Source of the DNA: G963666945 sp963666945
GTDB lineage: Bacteria; Bacteroidota; Bacteroidia; Bacteroidales; Marinifilaceae
DNA: 40,635 bases
Assembly (NCBI GenBank): GCA_963666945.2
Contig: CAXXRT010000059.1
Location: 1 to 40,635, forward strand
Direction of reading: 5' to 3'
Shown here: one piece after another, positions 1-7,221 of the stretch
How the letters are laid out: each line of letters begins with the position of its first letter
Position numbering within the stretch: position 1 is the first letter of the stretch
Position numbers and translations under genes: made by a program
The notes under the pieces: model-generated
Databases searched by the model: none
What the model was told of the DNA's origin: nothing
The model's input: the letters and a program-made list of their open reading frames with translations, nothing else

Positions 1-6
1 TGTTGA

Positions 7-735
7 ATCCGGGTCTGTGAACTGAGCATAGACAATAACTTTGAAATGAAAGTTAAAACAGCAAACGATTCAACAGAAACAGTCGAAGACAAGAAAATTA
101 AACTACTGGAAAGTTTCAGAATATCGTCAAGCTACGATATGTTTAGAGATTCACTTAATTGGTCTACCATAAAACTTTCCGGAAGAACTAAACTATTCAA
201 CCAAAAGCTTAATATTAACTTTTCCGGAGATCTTGACCCTTATGCACTGGAAGATGGTAAAAGAGTTAACAAATACGCAGGAGGGATTGGACGTTTAACA
301 AGAACAAGCGTATCTCTTAGTGCGAACTTTTCAAGTAAAAAGGGACAAGAAACAAAGAAAGAAAAAGAAAGTAAAGTATGGAATTACGATAACTATGTTG
401 ATTTTGATGTTCCATGGAATATAAATTTAGACTATTCCTGGAGTTACTATAAGACTGGAAATAACAGTTCACAAACACAAATCTTTCGTGTCAATGGCGA
501 CTTCAAACTTACACCGAAGAATGGTAAAATAGGTTATAGTACTGGTTTTGATGTAAAAAGAAAAGAGGTGACTGCTACTCAGTTTAATATATACAGAGAC
601 CTACACTGCTGGGAAATGTCTTTCAGTGCCGTCCCTTTTGGGACACACCAAAGCTTTAACTTTGAAATCAGAGTCAAATCATCTCTTCTTAAAGACCTAA
701 AACTAATGAAACGAGATTCATGGTTTGATAGATAA
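7..735 (+). CDS. lptD: LptD-like outer-membrane LPS assembly protein, C-terminal part
   Basis: C-terminal piece of a Bacteroidota LptD/OstA-type outer-membrane beta-barrel, which in its family inserts lipopolysaccharide into the outer leaflet. About 240 residues are visible, with alternating aromatic/polar beta strands (for example VDFDVPWNINLDYSWSYYK) and an ending in SLLKDLKLMKRDSWFDR, typical of this family as I know it. The gene enters from the left edge. An in-frame TGA at 4-6 interrupts the frame, while the next frame is open over roughly 2-22, so an indel near 20-27 probably joins them. The first ATG at 46 is internal to the family, not a start. Immediately upstream of ridA-type genes in related genomes by my recollection. 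Family call fairly sure; upstream join is inference. Confidence 0.75.
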   Translation: MRVCELSIDNNFEMKVKTANDSTETVEDKKIKLLESFRISSSYDMFRDSLNWSTIKLSGRTKLFNQKLNINFSGDLDPYALEDGKRVNKYAGGIGRLTRTSVSLSANFSSKKGQETKKEKESKVWNYDNYVDFDVPWNINLDYSWSYYKTGNNSSQTQIFRVNGDFKLTPKNGKIGYSTGFDVKRKEVTATQFNIYRDLHCWEMSFSAVPFGTHQSFNFEIRVKSSLLKDLKLMKRDSWFDR

Positions 736-763
736 TAGAAATTATTAAAGATGCAATTAAATA

Positions 764-806
764 AAAAACTGGCTTAAGTACTGAACAATATTTTAAGCCA
801 GTTTTT
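764..806. terminator. Bidirectional rho-independent terminator
   Basis: A 14-bp perfect stem (AAAAACTGGCTTAA against its complement, 764-777 and 793-806) with a 15-nt loop, A-rich on one side and T-rich on the other. It lies between the convergent lptD and pabA genes and can stop transcription from both sides. The right arm also encodes the last codons and stop of pabA. Confidence 0.85.
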
Positions 807-1357
807 CTATAATTTTTTCCCCATATTCAGTCATAACAGATTCAGGATGAAACTGTAATGCACGTATAGTTGTATCTTCGGTGCCTAAGGCCCATTAATA
901 CACCTTTCTCATCGACTGAAGTAACTAATAACTCTTTTGGAAAACCTTCTTTACACACTGCCCATGAGTGATATCTTCCAGAAAAAAACTCCTCTGGAAC
1001 TCCTTTATACAAACAATCTTCCTTGTCTACAACAATTGTATTTGCAGGAACTCCATGCACTATATCAGTAAGATTATACATCTTTCCACCATAATATTCT
1101 GCAATAGCCTGCATTCCCAAACAAACCCCCATTATTGGTTTTTCCTTGGCGAATACTATCCAGTACATCATTTATTGCAGGGGACTTCTGAGGGGTAATC
1201 CGGGCCCAGGTGATATTAATATTCTATCATATTTATAAATATCATCAATATTTACTTCATCATTCCTGACCACCCTGACTTCATCGCAATATTTTTCCAA
1301 ATAATGAACCAAATTAAATGTGAAAGAATCATAATTATCAATAACAAATACCCTCAT
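793..1357 (-). CDS. pabA: Glutamine amidotransferase, PabA/TrpG type (frame broken by four 1-nt insertions)
   Basis: Class I glutamine amidotransferase subunit of aminodeoxychorismate or anthranilate synthase; it releases ammonia from glutamine for p-aminobenzoate or tryptophan synthesis. The start is MRVFVIDNYDSFTFNLV, followed by ISPGPG, the nucleophile Cys in GVCLGMQ, and the catalytic His/Glu in QFHPESV near the end. The raw sequence shifts frame four times, each explained by one extra base in a homopolymer: G4 at 1192-1195, G4 at 1180-1183, T5 at 1139-1143 and C3 at 891-893. Correcting these gives exactly 186 residues, the family length. No TrpE or PabB gene is adjacent, so pabA against trpG is not settled. 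I regard the frameshifts as sequencing error. Confidence 0.85.
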
Positions 1358-1504
1358 TATCTATCTTTTTTTTATCTTTGGTGCAAAATAAAGCATTTAT
1401 TTTTGTAAGTCATACAAACCTTTACCTGAAAAAATCATGCTATACAATAAGTTTGTCTTTAATTTTCGTATTAATAATTAATAATAAATAATAAATTATA
1501 AAAA

Positions 1505-1883
1505 ATGAAAAACACTCATTAACTCTGAAAAAGCACCTAAGGCTATAGGTCCTTACAGCCAAGCTGTAGAAGCTAACGGAACTCTTTATATTTCAGGTCA
1601 GCTTCCTGTTGATGTAAACACAGGTAAATTTGTTGAAGGTGGGATTAAAGAACAAACTGAGCAGGTAATGAAAAACATTGGTTATATTCTTGAAGAAGCT
1701 GGATACACTTTCGAAAATGTAGTTAAATCCACTTGCCTTCTTAGTGATATAGCTAATTTTGCTGAAATGAACGGCCGGTGTACGGTGGATACTATAAAGA
1801 AAACTGTCCTGCAAGAGCTGCTTTCGCTGTAAAAGATCTTCCTCTTGGAGCTCTTATTGAAATTGAAACTATTGGCAGGTTAA
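1505..1883 (+). CDS. ridA: RidA (YjgF/YER057c/UK114) enamine/imine deaminase (frame broken)
   Basis: RidA hydrolyses reactive 2-aminoacrylate and other enamine/imine intermediates made by PLP enzymes; it is a cytosolic trimer. Family signatures are all present: EKAPKAIGPYSQAV near the N-terminus, LYISGQLPVD, EQVMKNI, VVKSTCLLSD, and the C-terminal CPARAAFAVKDLPLGALIEIE, including the conserved arginine that binds the substrate carboxylate. Reading needs removal of one A in 1508-1512, one G in 1773-1774, one G in 1777-1778, and one T in 1880-1881; the result is 124 residues, the usual size. A TATCTTTG box at 1373-1380 could be a promoter -7 element. The family call is safe; the shifts look like consensus error. 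Confidence 0.88.
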
Positions 1884-1894
1884 ATAATAATTTT

Positions 1895-1928
1895 GAGGCT
1901 GTGTGTTACACAGCCCTCTATTTTTTTT
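1895..1928 (+). terminator. Rho-independent terminator after ridA
   Basis: Hairpin GAGGCTGTGT against ACACAGCCCTC (1895-1918, one bulge or mismatch) followed by a run of eight T at 1921-1928. It is 11 nt downstream of the ridA stop. Confidence 0.8.
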
Positions 1929-2034
1929 ACCCACACCCCAACTTTTCCCACCCCTGCTACGTACCTTTGGCATATACTTTGATATTTATATAAAAATATA
2001 TTTTACCACAAATAATTATATAAAATTCACACCT

Positions 2035-2428
2035 ATGAAGAAATTATTATTCATAATCATTGCCGTTGCTTTAGCTGTTGCTTGTGCCAGTCACAAAAAG
2101 CAGAAAAGAAAAAAAACAGTAACACCAACTTTGTCTAAAGATAGCACAGAGTACGAACTAATTATATTTGACACACACTTTGAATCATGGTTTGCCACAC
2201 ACTCATCTGAGGCTATGAAAAGATCAGATGAATACTACAAACATACAAACATCAAACTGGCTTTACGTACAGGAATGGAATAACAAATACAGAAGCGGCC
2301 ATCCATTTTTCGAAAGTTATATAGACTACAGAAACGATGTAGACTATGGGTTAGATTTTAACTACAAACTATTTATGTACTTCAAATATGTAGAAGAAGA
2401 ATTAAAAATCAAGATTAAAAACTATTGA
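2035..2428 (+). CDS. DUF6146-like small lipoprotein (one frameshift)
   Basis: Small envelope protein of unknown function. A lipoprotein signal MKKLLFIIIAVALAVAC (Cys17 as acylation site) is followed by a basic linker and a compact domain with ELIIFDTHFESWFAT, VQEWNNKYRSG, ESYIDY and DYGLDFNYKLFMYFKYVEE, which I recognise as the pattern of Bacteroidota DUF6146 proteins. The frame breaks at the A3 run 2254-2256; removing one A joins NIN to WLYVQEW and gives 130 residues. Its 3' end overlaps the convergent nucleotidyltransferase gene by 7 bp. No function can be stated. Confidence 0.75.
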
Positions 2429-3143
2429 CCTTTTAACAGTACTTCTGCACAATTTAGTTGTTCAATAGTCCCCAAATCCATCCATAAAGATATATCATCA
2501 GTATATGTCTGTACAAAATATTCCTCAGCAAGACGAAGATATACATCCACAACCGAAAAAGCCCCTTTTTCGGTTATTTTCTGCAACATATCGTAATCAA
2601 TAACATGAATTCCAGTAAAACCTACCGGCAACGACTTATAATAATCTTTGTTAACAATTTTCTCTTCTGATGTATTTAAATTCCTCCAACCAGTAAGTCT
2701 GTTATTATATGACATAAAAGCCCTATCCCCAAATTCGTTTCTCACCAAAAGAGTAGCCAATGCCCCTGAATTCTCATGCTCCTTAACAAGAACATTAATA
2801 TCAAAATCAGAAAGAATATCTACATTATGAATAAGTATCGGTTTTCCAGGGATAAATAACTGGCTAGCTTTTTTTAACCCTCCCCCGGTATCTAATAAAA
2901 AGTCCCTTTCATCTGAAATGACAATATCAAACTCCAAAGTCATTTTCTTCAATAAAGGAAATTATCTGTTCCGCGAAATGATGTACATTGATTACAATCC
3001 GTTCTACACCATAATCTTTCAATTTTAGAATGGTATGTTCTAGTAATGGTTTTTCCATCAAGCTCAACCATAGCCTTAGGACAAGTACTAGTCAAAGGTC
3101 GTAACCTTGTCCCCAGCCCGGCGGCAAATATCATTGCATTCAT
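2422..3143 (-). CDS. Sugar-1-phosphate nucleotidyltransferase, MurU-like (two frameshifts)
   Basis: NTP_transferase-family enzyme that joins a sugar-1-phosphate to a nucleoside triphosphate. The N-terminus carries the nucleotide-binding signature AAGLGTRLRPLT and PKAMVELDGKP; later come TGGGLKKA, HNVDILSD with the metal-binding aspartate, and DLGTIEQL. Two extra bases break the frame, one T in 3050-3054 and one A in 2929-2931; after correction it is 239 residues. Together with the upstream phosphotransferase gene it resembles the AmgK/MurU pair of peptidoglycan recycling, in which MurNAc is phosphorylated and then uridylylated. The family is clear; the MurNAc substrate is inferred from the pairing only. 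Confidence 0.75.
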
Positions 3144-3217
3144 AAAATTATTATTTACAATATATACTCATCCCCCTATCTATAGTATCATAGATCTCCG
3201 GCAAATCAATAATATTT

Positions 3218-4151
3218 TCAAGTTTTTAAACTTACGAATTTCAAATTCCTCAATCCCGGTACAATAGAATCAACAAAATGTTGCTTACTTTCATGCAACC
3301 CCCTCAAACCGAATGCCCCCATAGCCTGAAGCAACCTAACCATTGCATAGGCATAATATCTTTGAGTAAAATCTTTTCTATCAATATAAATATATTCCTG
3401 TACACAGTCCATATAATATTCAAACAATTGCTCTCTAACATTATCAGGAATCTCAGCAATAGCATCAAATAAAAGAGAAGCAATATCGTACTGTAAAGCA
3501 CCTTTTCTCCCTCCCTGGTAATCTATAAAAAAAGGATCACCATCAACCAACATTATATTTCTACACTGGAAATCCCTGAAAAGGAAAAAAACCAGTCTCT
3601 GTATCCAGAAGATAATCTGTTAATTTATTAAAATCGTTTTCAAGTTTTTGTTCATCCAGAAACACCTTTGCCAATCTAAGCCAACAATACTTATAATAAT
3701 TCAAATCCCACATTATCGATTGTCTATCGAATGCAGCACGAGGAATACAAATAGAATAATCAAGCCCTTCCCCACCATTTATTTGCAAATCAACAAGACT
3801 TTTTATTACTTTCTTATAAATTTCTATCAAACGAATCGAATACTCTTTATTATCATTACTGATTTCATCCAAAAGACTAATATCACCTAAATCAGTCTGA
3901 ATATACCTGCAATTATCCAAATCGTCCTCAAAAATCTCTGGGACATTCATTCCCTTAGAATAAAAATACCTGGAAAATTCAACAAATGCCTTATTCTCCT
4001 TTTTATCATCATTTACTACTCCTATTACGGAAATAGAATCAGACTTTAACCTAAAGTATCTTCTATACGACCCCGAAGGAGGAAGCTCCGTAATCTTATC
4101 GGGCCTTCTTTCAAATCGCTTATAAAATAAATCTGCTAATAATTGTGGCAT
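3218..4151 (-). CDS. Aminoglycoside-phosphotransferase-fold sugar kinase, AmgK-like (one frameshift)
   Basis: APH-fold small-molecule kinase. Visible features are an N-terminal SGSYRRYFRL nucleotide loop, a catalytic loop that reads FRDFQCRNIMLVDGDPFF after correction, and the metal-binding IDYQGG. The usual HRD-like histidine is replaced by Phe. The raw frame ends after ETGFF because of one extra base in the run 3585-3591; removing it gives 310 residues. The gene precedes the nucleotidyltransferase by 74 nt on the same strand, fitting an AmgK-MurU type recycling module. Its ATG is 36 nt from the prophage left end, so its promoter region was altered by integration: original upstream DNA is now beyond 39087. 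Substrate is inference. Confidence 0.75.
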
Positions 4152-4186
4152 TAAGAATCGTTTTTACCTATAATGAGTCAATATTT

Positions 4187-4204
4187 TTTGTATCCGGAGC
4201 GGGA
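4187..4204. repeat. attL core
   Basis: TTTGTATCCGGAGCGGGA, identical to 39070-39087. Sequence to its left is host (upstream of the phosphotransferase gene); sequence to its right is phage. The repeat is the reverse complement of the T-stem and acceptor part of tRNA-Leu. Confidence 0.92.
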
Positions 4205-4248
4205 ATACATCAATACTATCTCACAAATTAATAATCAGTTACTTATAT

Positions 4249-4273
4249 TTTTTGTAGACACACATGTAGACAC
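4249..4273. promoter_or_regulatory. Integrase arm-type binding sites, left end
   Basis: Two direct copies of TGTAGACAC at 4253-4261 and 4265-4273, period 12 bp, preceded by a T run. The same 25-bp stretch occurs at 38945-38969 near the right end. Paired short repeats placed 50-120 bp inside each core are typical of tyrosine-integrase arm sites. Function is inferred from position and repetition. Confidence 0.7.
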
Positions 4274-4352
4274 TAAATTGTTTTATTCTAAATATCCTAA
4301 ACCCCTCTTAAATTCCGTCTACTAACACAAAGATAACACTATTTTAAGTATT

Positions 4353-4386
4353 AAAAAATCCCTTATTCAAATGTTAGAATAAGGGA
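4353..4386 (-). terminator. Terminator of the leftmost phage gene
   Basis: Perfect 10-bp stem (TCCCTTATTC, 4359-4368, with 4377-4386), 8-nt loop, followed on the minus strand by six T (4358-4353). It lies 18 nt after the stop of the XRE gene. Confidence 0.85.
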
Positions 4387-4404
4387 CAAATATATTAATT
4401 CAAA

Positions 4405-4851
4405 TTAAACATTCTGCTTGTGCTTCAAATATACAAAGTCAAACTTCAGTAAGATCATAAAATACTCAAAGGTATTTTCATCGTTTTCTCGCTCCTGGGG
4501 TGTTTGGTATTCTTTATCTTCGGCAAAAGGAAGCATACTGATATAACTATCATTTGTAAGTTCGATAAGTTTGTTTTTAGATATATTGTCAATGTCTTCA
4601 ACTCCTTTTTCAATTAGAACTTTTGCAAGTTCTTTACTTTTTTGTAGTTGATATTTTCTTCTTTCAATTGTGTCCATGATATTAATATTAAGGGTTTCAA
4701 TTATTTTTTCAAGTATGTCAAAACGTAGATTAGACTTTCCTTTCTCGAAGTCGCTAATAGTAGCTTGCCTGGTTCCTATCTTCTCAGCAAGATCTGACTG
4801 TGTCATCCCCTGCCTTTTTCTTTCTTGAATTATTTGTTCTCTAAGTGTCAT
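4405..4851 (-). CDS. XRE-family HTH regulator at prophage left end
   Basis: DNA-binding regulator of 148 residues. Residues 1-60 form a standard HTH_XRE domain (REQIIQERKRQGMTQSDLAEKIG, then TRQATISDFEKGKSN as turn and recognition helix). Residues 61-148 are a charged helical tail with no family I recognise. ATG at 4851; the gene is monocistronic, with its own terminator. A 24-bp perfect palindrome 19 nt upstream of the start is a good candidate for autoregulation, and similar palindromes upstream of the neighbouring small gene suggest a shared regulon. It is separate from the CI-like repressor at the other end, so it could be a second repressor, an antirepressor or an XRE antitoxin; no toxin partner is evident. 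Confidence 0.8.
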   Translation of the reverse strand: MTLREQIIQERKRQGMTQSDLAEKIGTRQATISDFEKGKSNLRFDILEKIIETLNINIMDTIERRKYQLQKSKELAKVLIEKGVEDIDNISKNKLIELTNDSYISMLPFAEDKEYQTPQERENDENTFEYFMILLKFDFVYLKHKQNV

Positions 4852-4869
4852 ATTATTTTATATATTTGC

Positions 4870-4893
4870 AATACGTTCTTATATGAACGTATT
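4870..4893. promoter_or_regulatory. Palindromic operator candidate
   Basis: Perfect inverted repeat with arms AATACGTTC and GAACGTATT and a 6-nt spacer (TTATAT), 19 nt upstream of the XRE gene start. A TATATTTG box (4861-4868, plus strand) abuts it. The 9-6-9 layout is the same as the palindrome at 5252-5275. Binding by the XRE protein is inference. Confidence 0.6.
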
Positions 4894-4905
4894 ATTCATT
4901 TGAAG

Positions 4906-4933
4906 AGAGAGGGCACAGTGTCCTCTCTTTTTT
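4906..4933 (+). terminator. Rho-independent terminator (best on plus strand)
   Basis: Ten-bp stem with one G-T pair (AGAGAGGGCA with TGTCCTCTCT, 4906-4928) and a 3-nt loop, followed by six T on the plus strand. It lies 4 nt beyond the stop of the minus-strand gene 4937-5170 and may also stop that gene, although the minus-strand T run is poor. No plus-strand gene precedes it. Confidence 0.6.
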
Positions 4934-4936
4934 ATA

Positions 4937-5170
4937 TTAGTCTACCATGAAATCGAAATCAAAATCAAACTCATCACTTGAATATTTATTTTCAAAATAT
5001 TCGATAGCATCATCATCGTTAGGAAATTGCTGTTCAGTAACACCTTTATCTATTGTTGTGTTTTCAAAATCCAAAGAACCTTCTCCTGTGAAAACAGTTT
5101 TAATTACCTCAAAACTTACTGTATCGTCTGATCTGTAATTTCCTTTAATTGTTATTCTTGATTTTTTCAT
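4937..5170 (-). CDS. Small acidic phage protein, unknown
   Basis: Protein of 77 residues that I do not recognise. The N-terminal half is beta-rich (SRITIKGNYRSDDTVSFEVIKTVF); the C-terminal half is strongly acidic and ends in EFDFDFDFMVD. Acidic small proteins of this kind are often DNA mimics or inhibitors, but nothing here proves it. It stands alone between terminators, with a promoter region rich in ATACG palindromes, so it is probably expressed independently of the late operon, possibly in the lysogen. ATG at 5170. Confidence 0.6.
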   Translation of the reverse strand: MKKSRITIKGNYRSDDTVSFEVIKTVFTGEGSLDFENTTIDKGVTEQQFPNDDDAIEYFENKYSSDEFDFDFDFMVD

Positions 5171-5207
5171 GACTTGAATTTTTTAGTATTATTGTTTGTT
5201 TCTGTTA

Positions 5208-5275
5208 CAAATATACGCAATACCGTATAATATACGAATAGTTTTGCAATAAAATATACGATAATGCGTATATTT
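5208..5275 (-). promoter_or_regulatory. Promoter with two palindromic operators for gene 4937-5170
   Basis: On the minus strand a TATATTTG element (5215-5208) fits the Bacteroidota -7 box, 38 nt before the ATG. A palindrome TATACG-6 nt-CGTATA (5212-5229) overlaps it, and a second perfect one, AAATATACG-6 nt-CGTATATTT (5252-5275), lies upstream. A further TATACG half site lies at 5231-5236. This is the layout of a promoter repressed by a dimeric HTH protein; the regulator itself is not identified. Confidence 0.6.
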
Positions 5276-5300
5276 ATAATAATTCTAAATAACAATCAAC

Positions 5301-5335
5301 AAAAATCCCCTGTCTCTACGATGAGAAACAGGGGA
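5301..5335 (-). terminator. Late-operon terminator
   Basis: Stem TCCCCTGT/ACAGGGGA (5306-5313 and 5328-5335) with inner CTC/GAG pairing, followed on the minus strand by TTTTT (5305-5301). It lies 26 nt after the last late gene. Confidence 0.85.
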
Positions 5336-5360
5336 CAAAATAAAAACCTAAATTCAAACA

Positions 5361-5747
5361 CTATGACACTAACCGCTTCTTAAAAATGGCATTAAGAATA
5401 CTTTGTACTACTTTTATATCGAAGATTCCATTACATACAAGTCCAGCTGCTAATCCATAAACAATAACCACATACCACTCTATATTATTGAACATACCTA
5501 AATTTAATCCCCAACCCACAAATGCTAAACCGATACTGACTAACCAAGAAAATAACTGGTTCAATCCTCCTGATACTTTTATATGTTGCTTCAGCCACTC
5601 AGTGATAAAGATCACTAGCGGACAGAAAGCAATAAGAGAGGCAAAGTAACCCGAGAAGTCCACAGCAGGAATAACACTCAATTCTTGACAAAACGCTGCA
5701 ATAGGTAATAGCAGCATACTAATTAATAACACTAATAGCTTTTTCAT
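5361..5747 (-). CDS. Multi-pass membrane protein of the lysis cassette (holin-like)
   Basis: Protein of 128 residues, last gene of the late operon. A signal-like or first membrane segment (LLVLLISMLLLPIAAFC) is followed by three hydrophobic stretches around residues 33-50, 65-84 and 90-108 and a basic end IFKKRLVS. Holins are small membrane proteins that breach the inner membrane so endolysin can reach the wall, and position after the M15 endolysin and another holin-like gene supports that role. I do not recognise a specific holin family. It could also be an accessory or antiholin. Confidence 0.6.
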   Translation of the reverse strand: MKKLLVLLISMLLLPIAAFCQELSVIPAVDFSGYFASLIAFCPLVIFITEWLKQHIKVSGGLNQLFSWLVSIGLAFVGWGLNLGMFNNIEWYVVIVYGLAAGLVCNGIFDIKVVQSILNAIFKKRLVS

Positions 5748-5775
5748 AATTCGAAGTTTTGATTTAAAATATAAT

Positions 5776-6102
5776 TTACTGTCTCTTTTTCATCCACTTT
5801 TCAGCTGTTCGCCCAGGGAAGTAGAAACCTATGACAATAACGCTTACCCAGAAGATTGTTTCTTTGACTTCCGGATCCAGTTCAATGCCGAAAGATTTAA
5901 GGACCAACATAAGTGTAAGTAGCAACATGGACCATATCGCAATGATCGGCCTAATATTCTTTGACAAAGGAGTATCAGACAACATATCTATTTGCAGTCT
6001 CCTGGTGCCTTGTTCTTTGTTCGAGAAAGTTTTTGCAACATCTGCTCCTGTCTCGACTATTTTTTCTGTATCCATTCCGAATAATTTTTTTAAGAATTTC
6101 AT
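5776..6102 (-). CDS. Holin family protein (two membrane segments)
   Basis: Protein of 108 residues from the ATG at 6102; a longer reading from 6150 overlaps the endolysin gene and is less likely. N-terminus MKFLKKLFGMDTEKIVET is amphipathic, followed by a soluble stretch ending in the SKNIRPI preceding the first membrane helix (about 57-75, IIAIWSMLLLTLMLVLK) and a second (about 86-102, ending YFPGRTAEKWMK). The order N-terminal amphipathic region, RP-helix, second helix and a GRTAEKW-like end matches the phage holin families that I know from Bacteroidota and Gram-negative phages. It starts 5 nt after the endolysin stop. Confidence 0.7.
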   Translation of the reverse strand: MKFLKKLFGMDTEKIVETGADVAKTFSNKEQGTRRLQIDMLSDTPLSKNIRPIIAIWSMLLLTLMLVLKSFGIELDPEVKETIFWVSVIVIGFYFPGRTAEKWMKKRQ

Positions 6103-6106
6103 AATT

Positions 6107-6541
6107 TTAAGGTTGAAATATATATACTTGATTACCGGTATCCCTGACATCTATATGATTCCAGTGAACCATACTTTCCATTCTGATAGGGCAAGGTAAT
6201 TCCTCCTGATTTTCAATCAACCATGCTCGAATCTCGCCAGCCTTCATTCCTTCTACATCGAAGTCGGCAGCTTGGCCAAAGACGTGGCCGGATAGATACA
6301 GGACAGATTTGTCCGTTTTTGTCTTGACAATTTCTGACAAATTCTCTCTAAGTCCTCGTTGGGTGAATTCTCCACCCCAGTGCCAATTGTTAATAGTGAT
6401 CTTCTTTCCTAGTTTTTCACGCAACCAATCCATAAAAACTAGTAGGCGAGGGTCTAGGAATTGCCATGCTGTTTCTCCATATCTGCGGTAGACAGCAGGG
6501 GAAACAAACTCTTGTATTATAAAGTGTTTAGGTTTATACAT
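6107..6541 (-). CDS. M15-family peptidase endolysin
   Basis: Zinc D-Ala-D-Ala or L-Ala-D-Glu type peptidase of 144 residues that cleaves peptidoglycan stem peptides at the end of infection. The Peptidase_M15_3 pattern is visible: His86 and Asp93 in SGHVFGQAADFDV and His129 in MVHWNHIDVR, the three expected zinc ligands, with the catalytic Glu likely Glu122 in RMESMVHW. There is no signal peptide, so export needs the neighbouring holin. It overlaps the upstream gene 6534-6842 by 8 bp. Confidence 0.85.
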   Translation of the reverse strand: MYKPKHFIIQEFVSPAVYRRYGETAWQFLDPRLLVFMDWLREKLGKKITINNWHWGGEFTQRGLRENLSEIVKTKTDKSVLYLSGHVFGQAADFDVEGMKAGEIRAWLIENQEELPCPIRMESMVHWNHIDVRDTGNQVYIFQP

Positions 6542-6842
6542 TTACTTTAGTTTTTAAGCAAACTATTTCTTTACTATGTTCATCTAACCGTTCGGCATGA
6601 GCATTTAATCTCTTGGTTATAACGTCCTGTTCTTTATTGTAGTTTTCAACGAAATTGAGGTGTCTATCCTTCTGTACCTCCAAAGTGGTATTCATTGCTG
6701 TAACAGTGCTTTGCAAGGTCTTGGTTGCAGAAATAAATCCCTTCACCCAGTAGCCTATAATACCCATCAGGATGCCAATTATAGTGAACAGCCCGCCTAT
6801 CAGATAGACGGCTGTTTTTATTGTAGTTATATCGTTGTTCAT
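6534..6842 (-). CDS. Single-pass membrane coiled-coil protein in lysis cassette
   Basis: Protein of 102 residues. One strong membrane helix at about residues 11-32 (AVYLIGGLFTIIGILMGIIGYW) is followed by a long heptad-like coiled coil (TLQSTVTAMNTTLEV to HAERLDEHSKEIVCLK). This N-in membrane plus coiled-coil design resembles XhlA-type or spanin-like lysis accessory proteins. It directly precedes and overlaps the endolysin gene. Exact role is inference. Confidence 0.6.
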   Translation of the reverse strand: MNNDITTIKTAVYLIGGLFTIIGILMGIIGYWVKGFISATKTLQSTVTAMNTTLEVQKDRHLNFVENYNKEQDVITKRLNAHAERLDEHSKEIVCLKTKVNV

Positions 6843-6868
6843 GCCTTAGTTAGTTAACAGGTTATTCC

Positions 6869-7180
6869 TTAGTTTCCTTTTTCTTTAATTACTGAAATAA
6901 TTCCCTGTTGAACAAATACAGGATATCCCATTTGCTTGATTGCCTCAACAAATAATTCTTTTTCTGACTCAGAAAATAATACAGGAAGAGACTTATATAT
7001 TTTCTGTGCTTTTTCAAACATTCCCAGATCACGGGTAGATGTATACATAAAGTTTCCGATCATTTTAGGTAGTGTTGAATTACTCTGTTTTTCAAGAATA
7101 TTCTTGAAATTATTTCCTTCTAGATCACTAATTTCAACATTGTTTACATCGAATTGAAATTCTTTTTCTGTCTTTGCCAT
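6869..7180 (-). CDS. Phage protein of unknown function after tail fibre
   Basis: Soluble protein of 103 residues, not recognised. MAKTEKEFQFDVNNVEISDLEGN begins a small N-terminal strand region; the rest is helical (EKAQKIYKSLPVLFSESEKELFVEAIKQMG). It sits between the tail tip/fibre gene and the lysis genes on the late strand, a place often held by small tail accessory proteins or fibre chaperones. Start ATG at 7180. Confidence 0.5.
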   Translation of the reverse strand: MAKTEKEFQFDVNNVEISDLEGNNFKNILEKQSNSTLPKMIGNFMYTSTRDLGMFEKAQKIYKSLPVLFSESEKELFVEAIKQMGYPVFVQQGIISVIKEKGN

Positions 7181-7221
7181 TTCTTTAAATTTTTAGTTTT
7201 ATTAAAATATAATTTGAATTA

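Noticed and set aside
968..1198. Plus-strand frame opposite the amidotransferase gene
   Set aside because: Low-complexity translation without family features; the opposite strand carries a clear PabA/TrpG gene once homopolymer errors are removed.
1..4151. Host pseudogene cluster from genome decay
   Set aside because: All breaks in the five complete genes are +1 homopolymer insertions with no other damage, which decay would not produce.
6103..6150. Upstream start for the holin gene
   Set aside because: It overlaps the endolysin gene by 44 bp; ATG 6102 sits 5 nt after the endolysin stop and begins a holin-like N-terminus.
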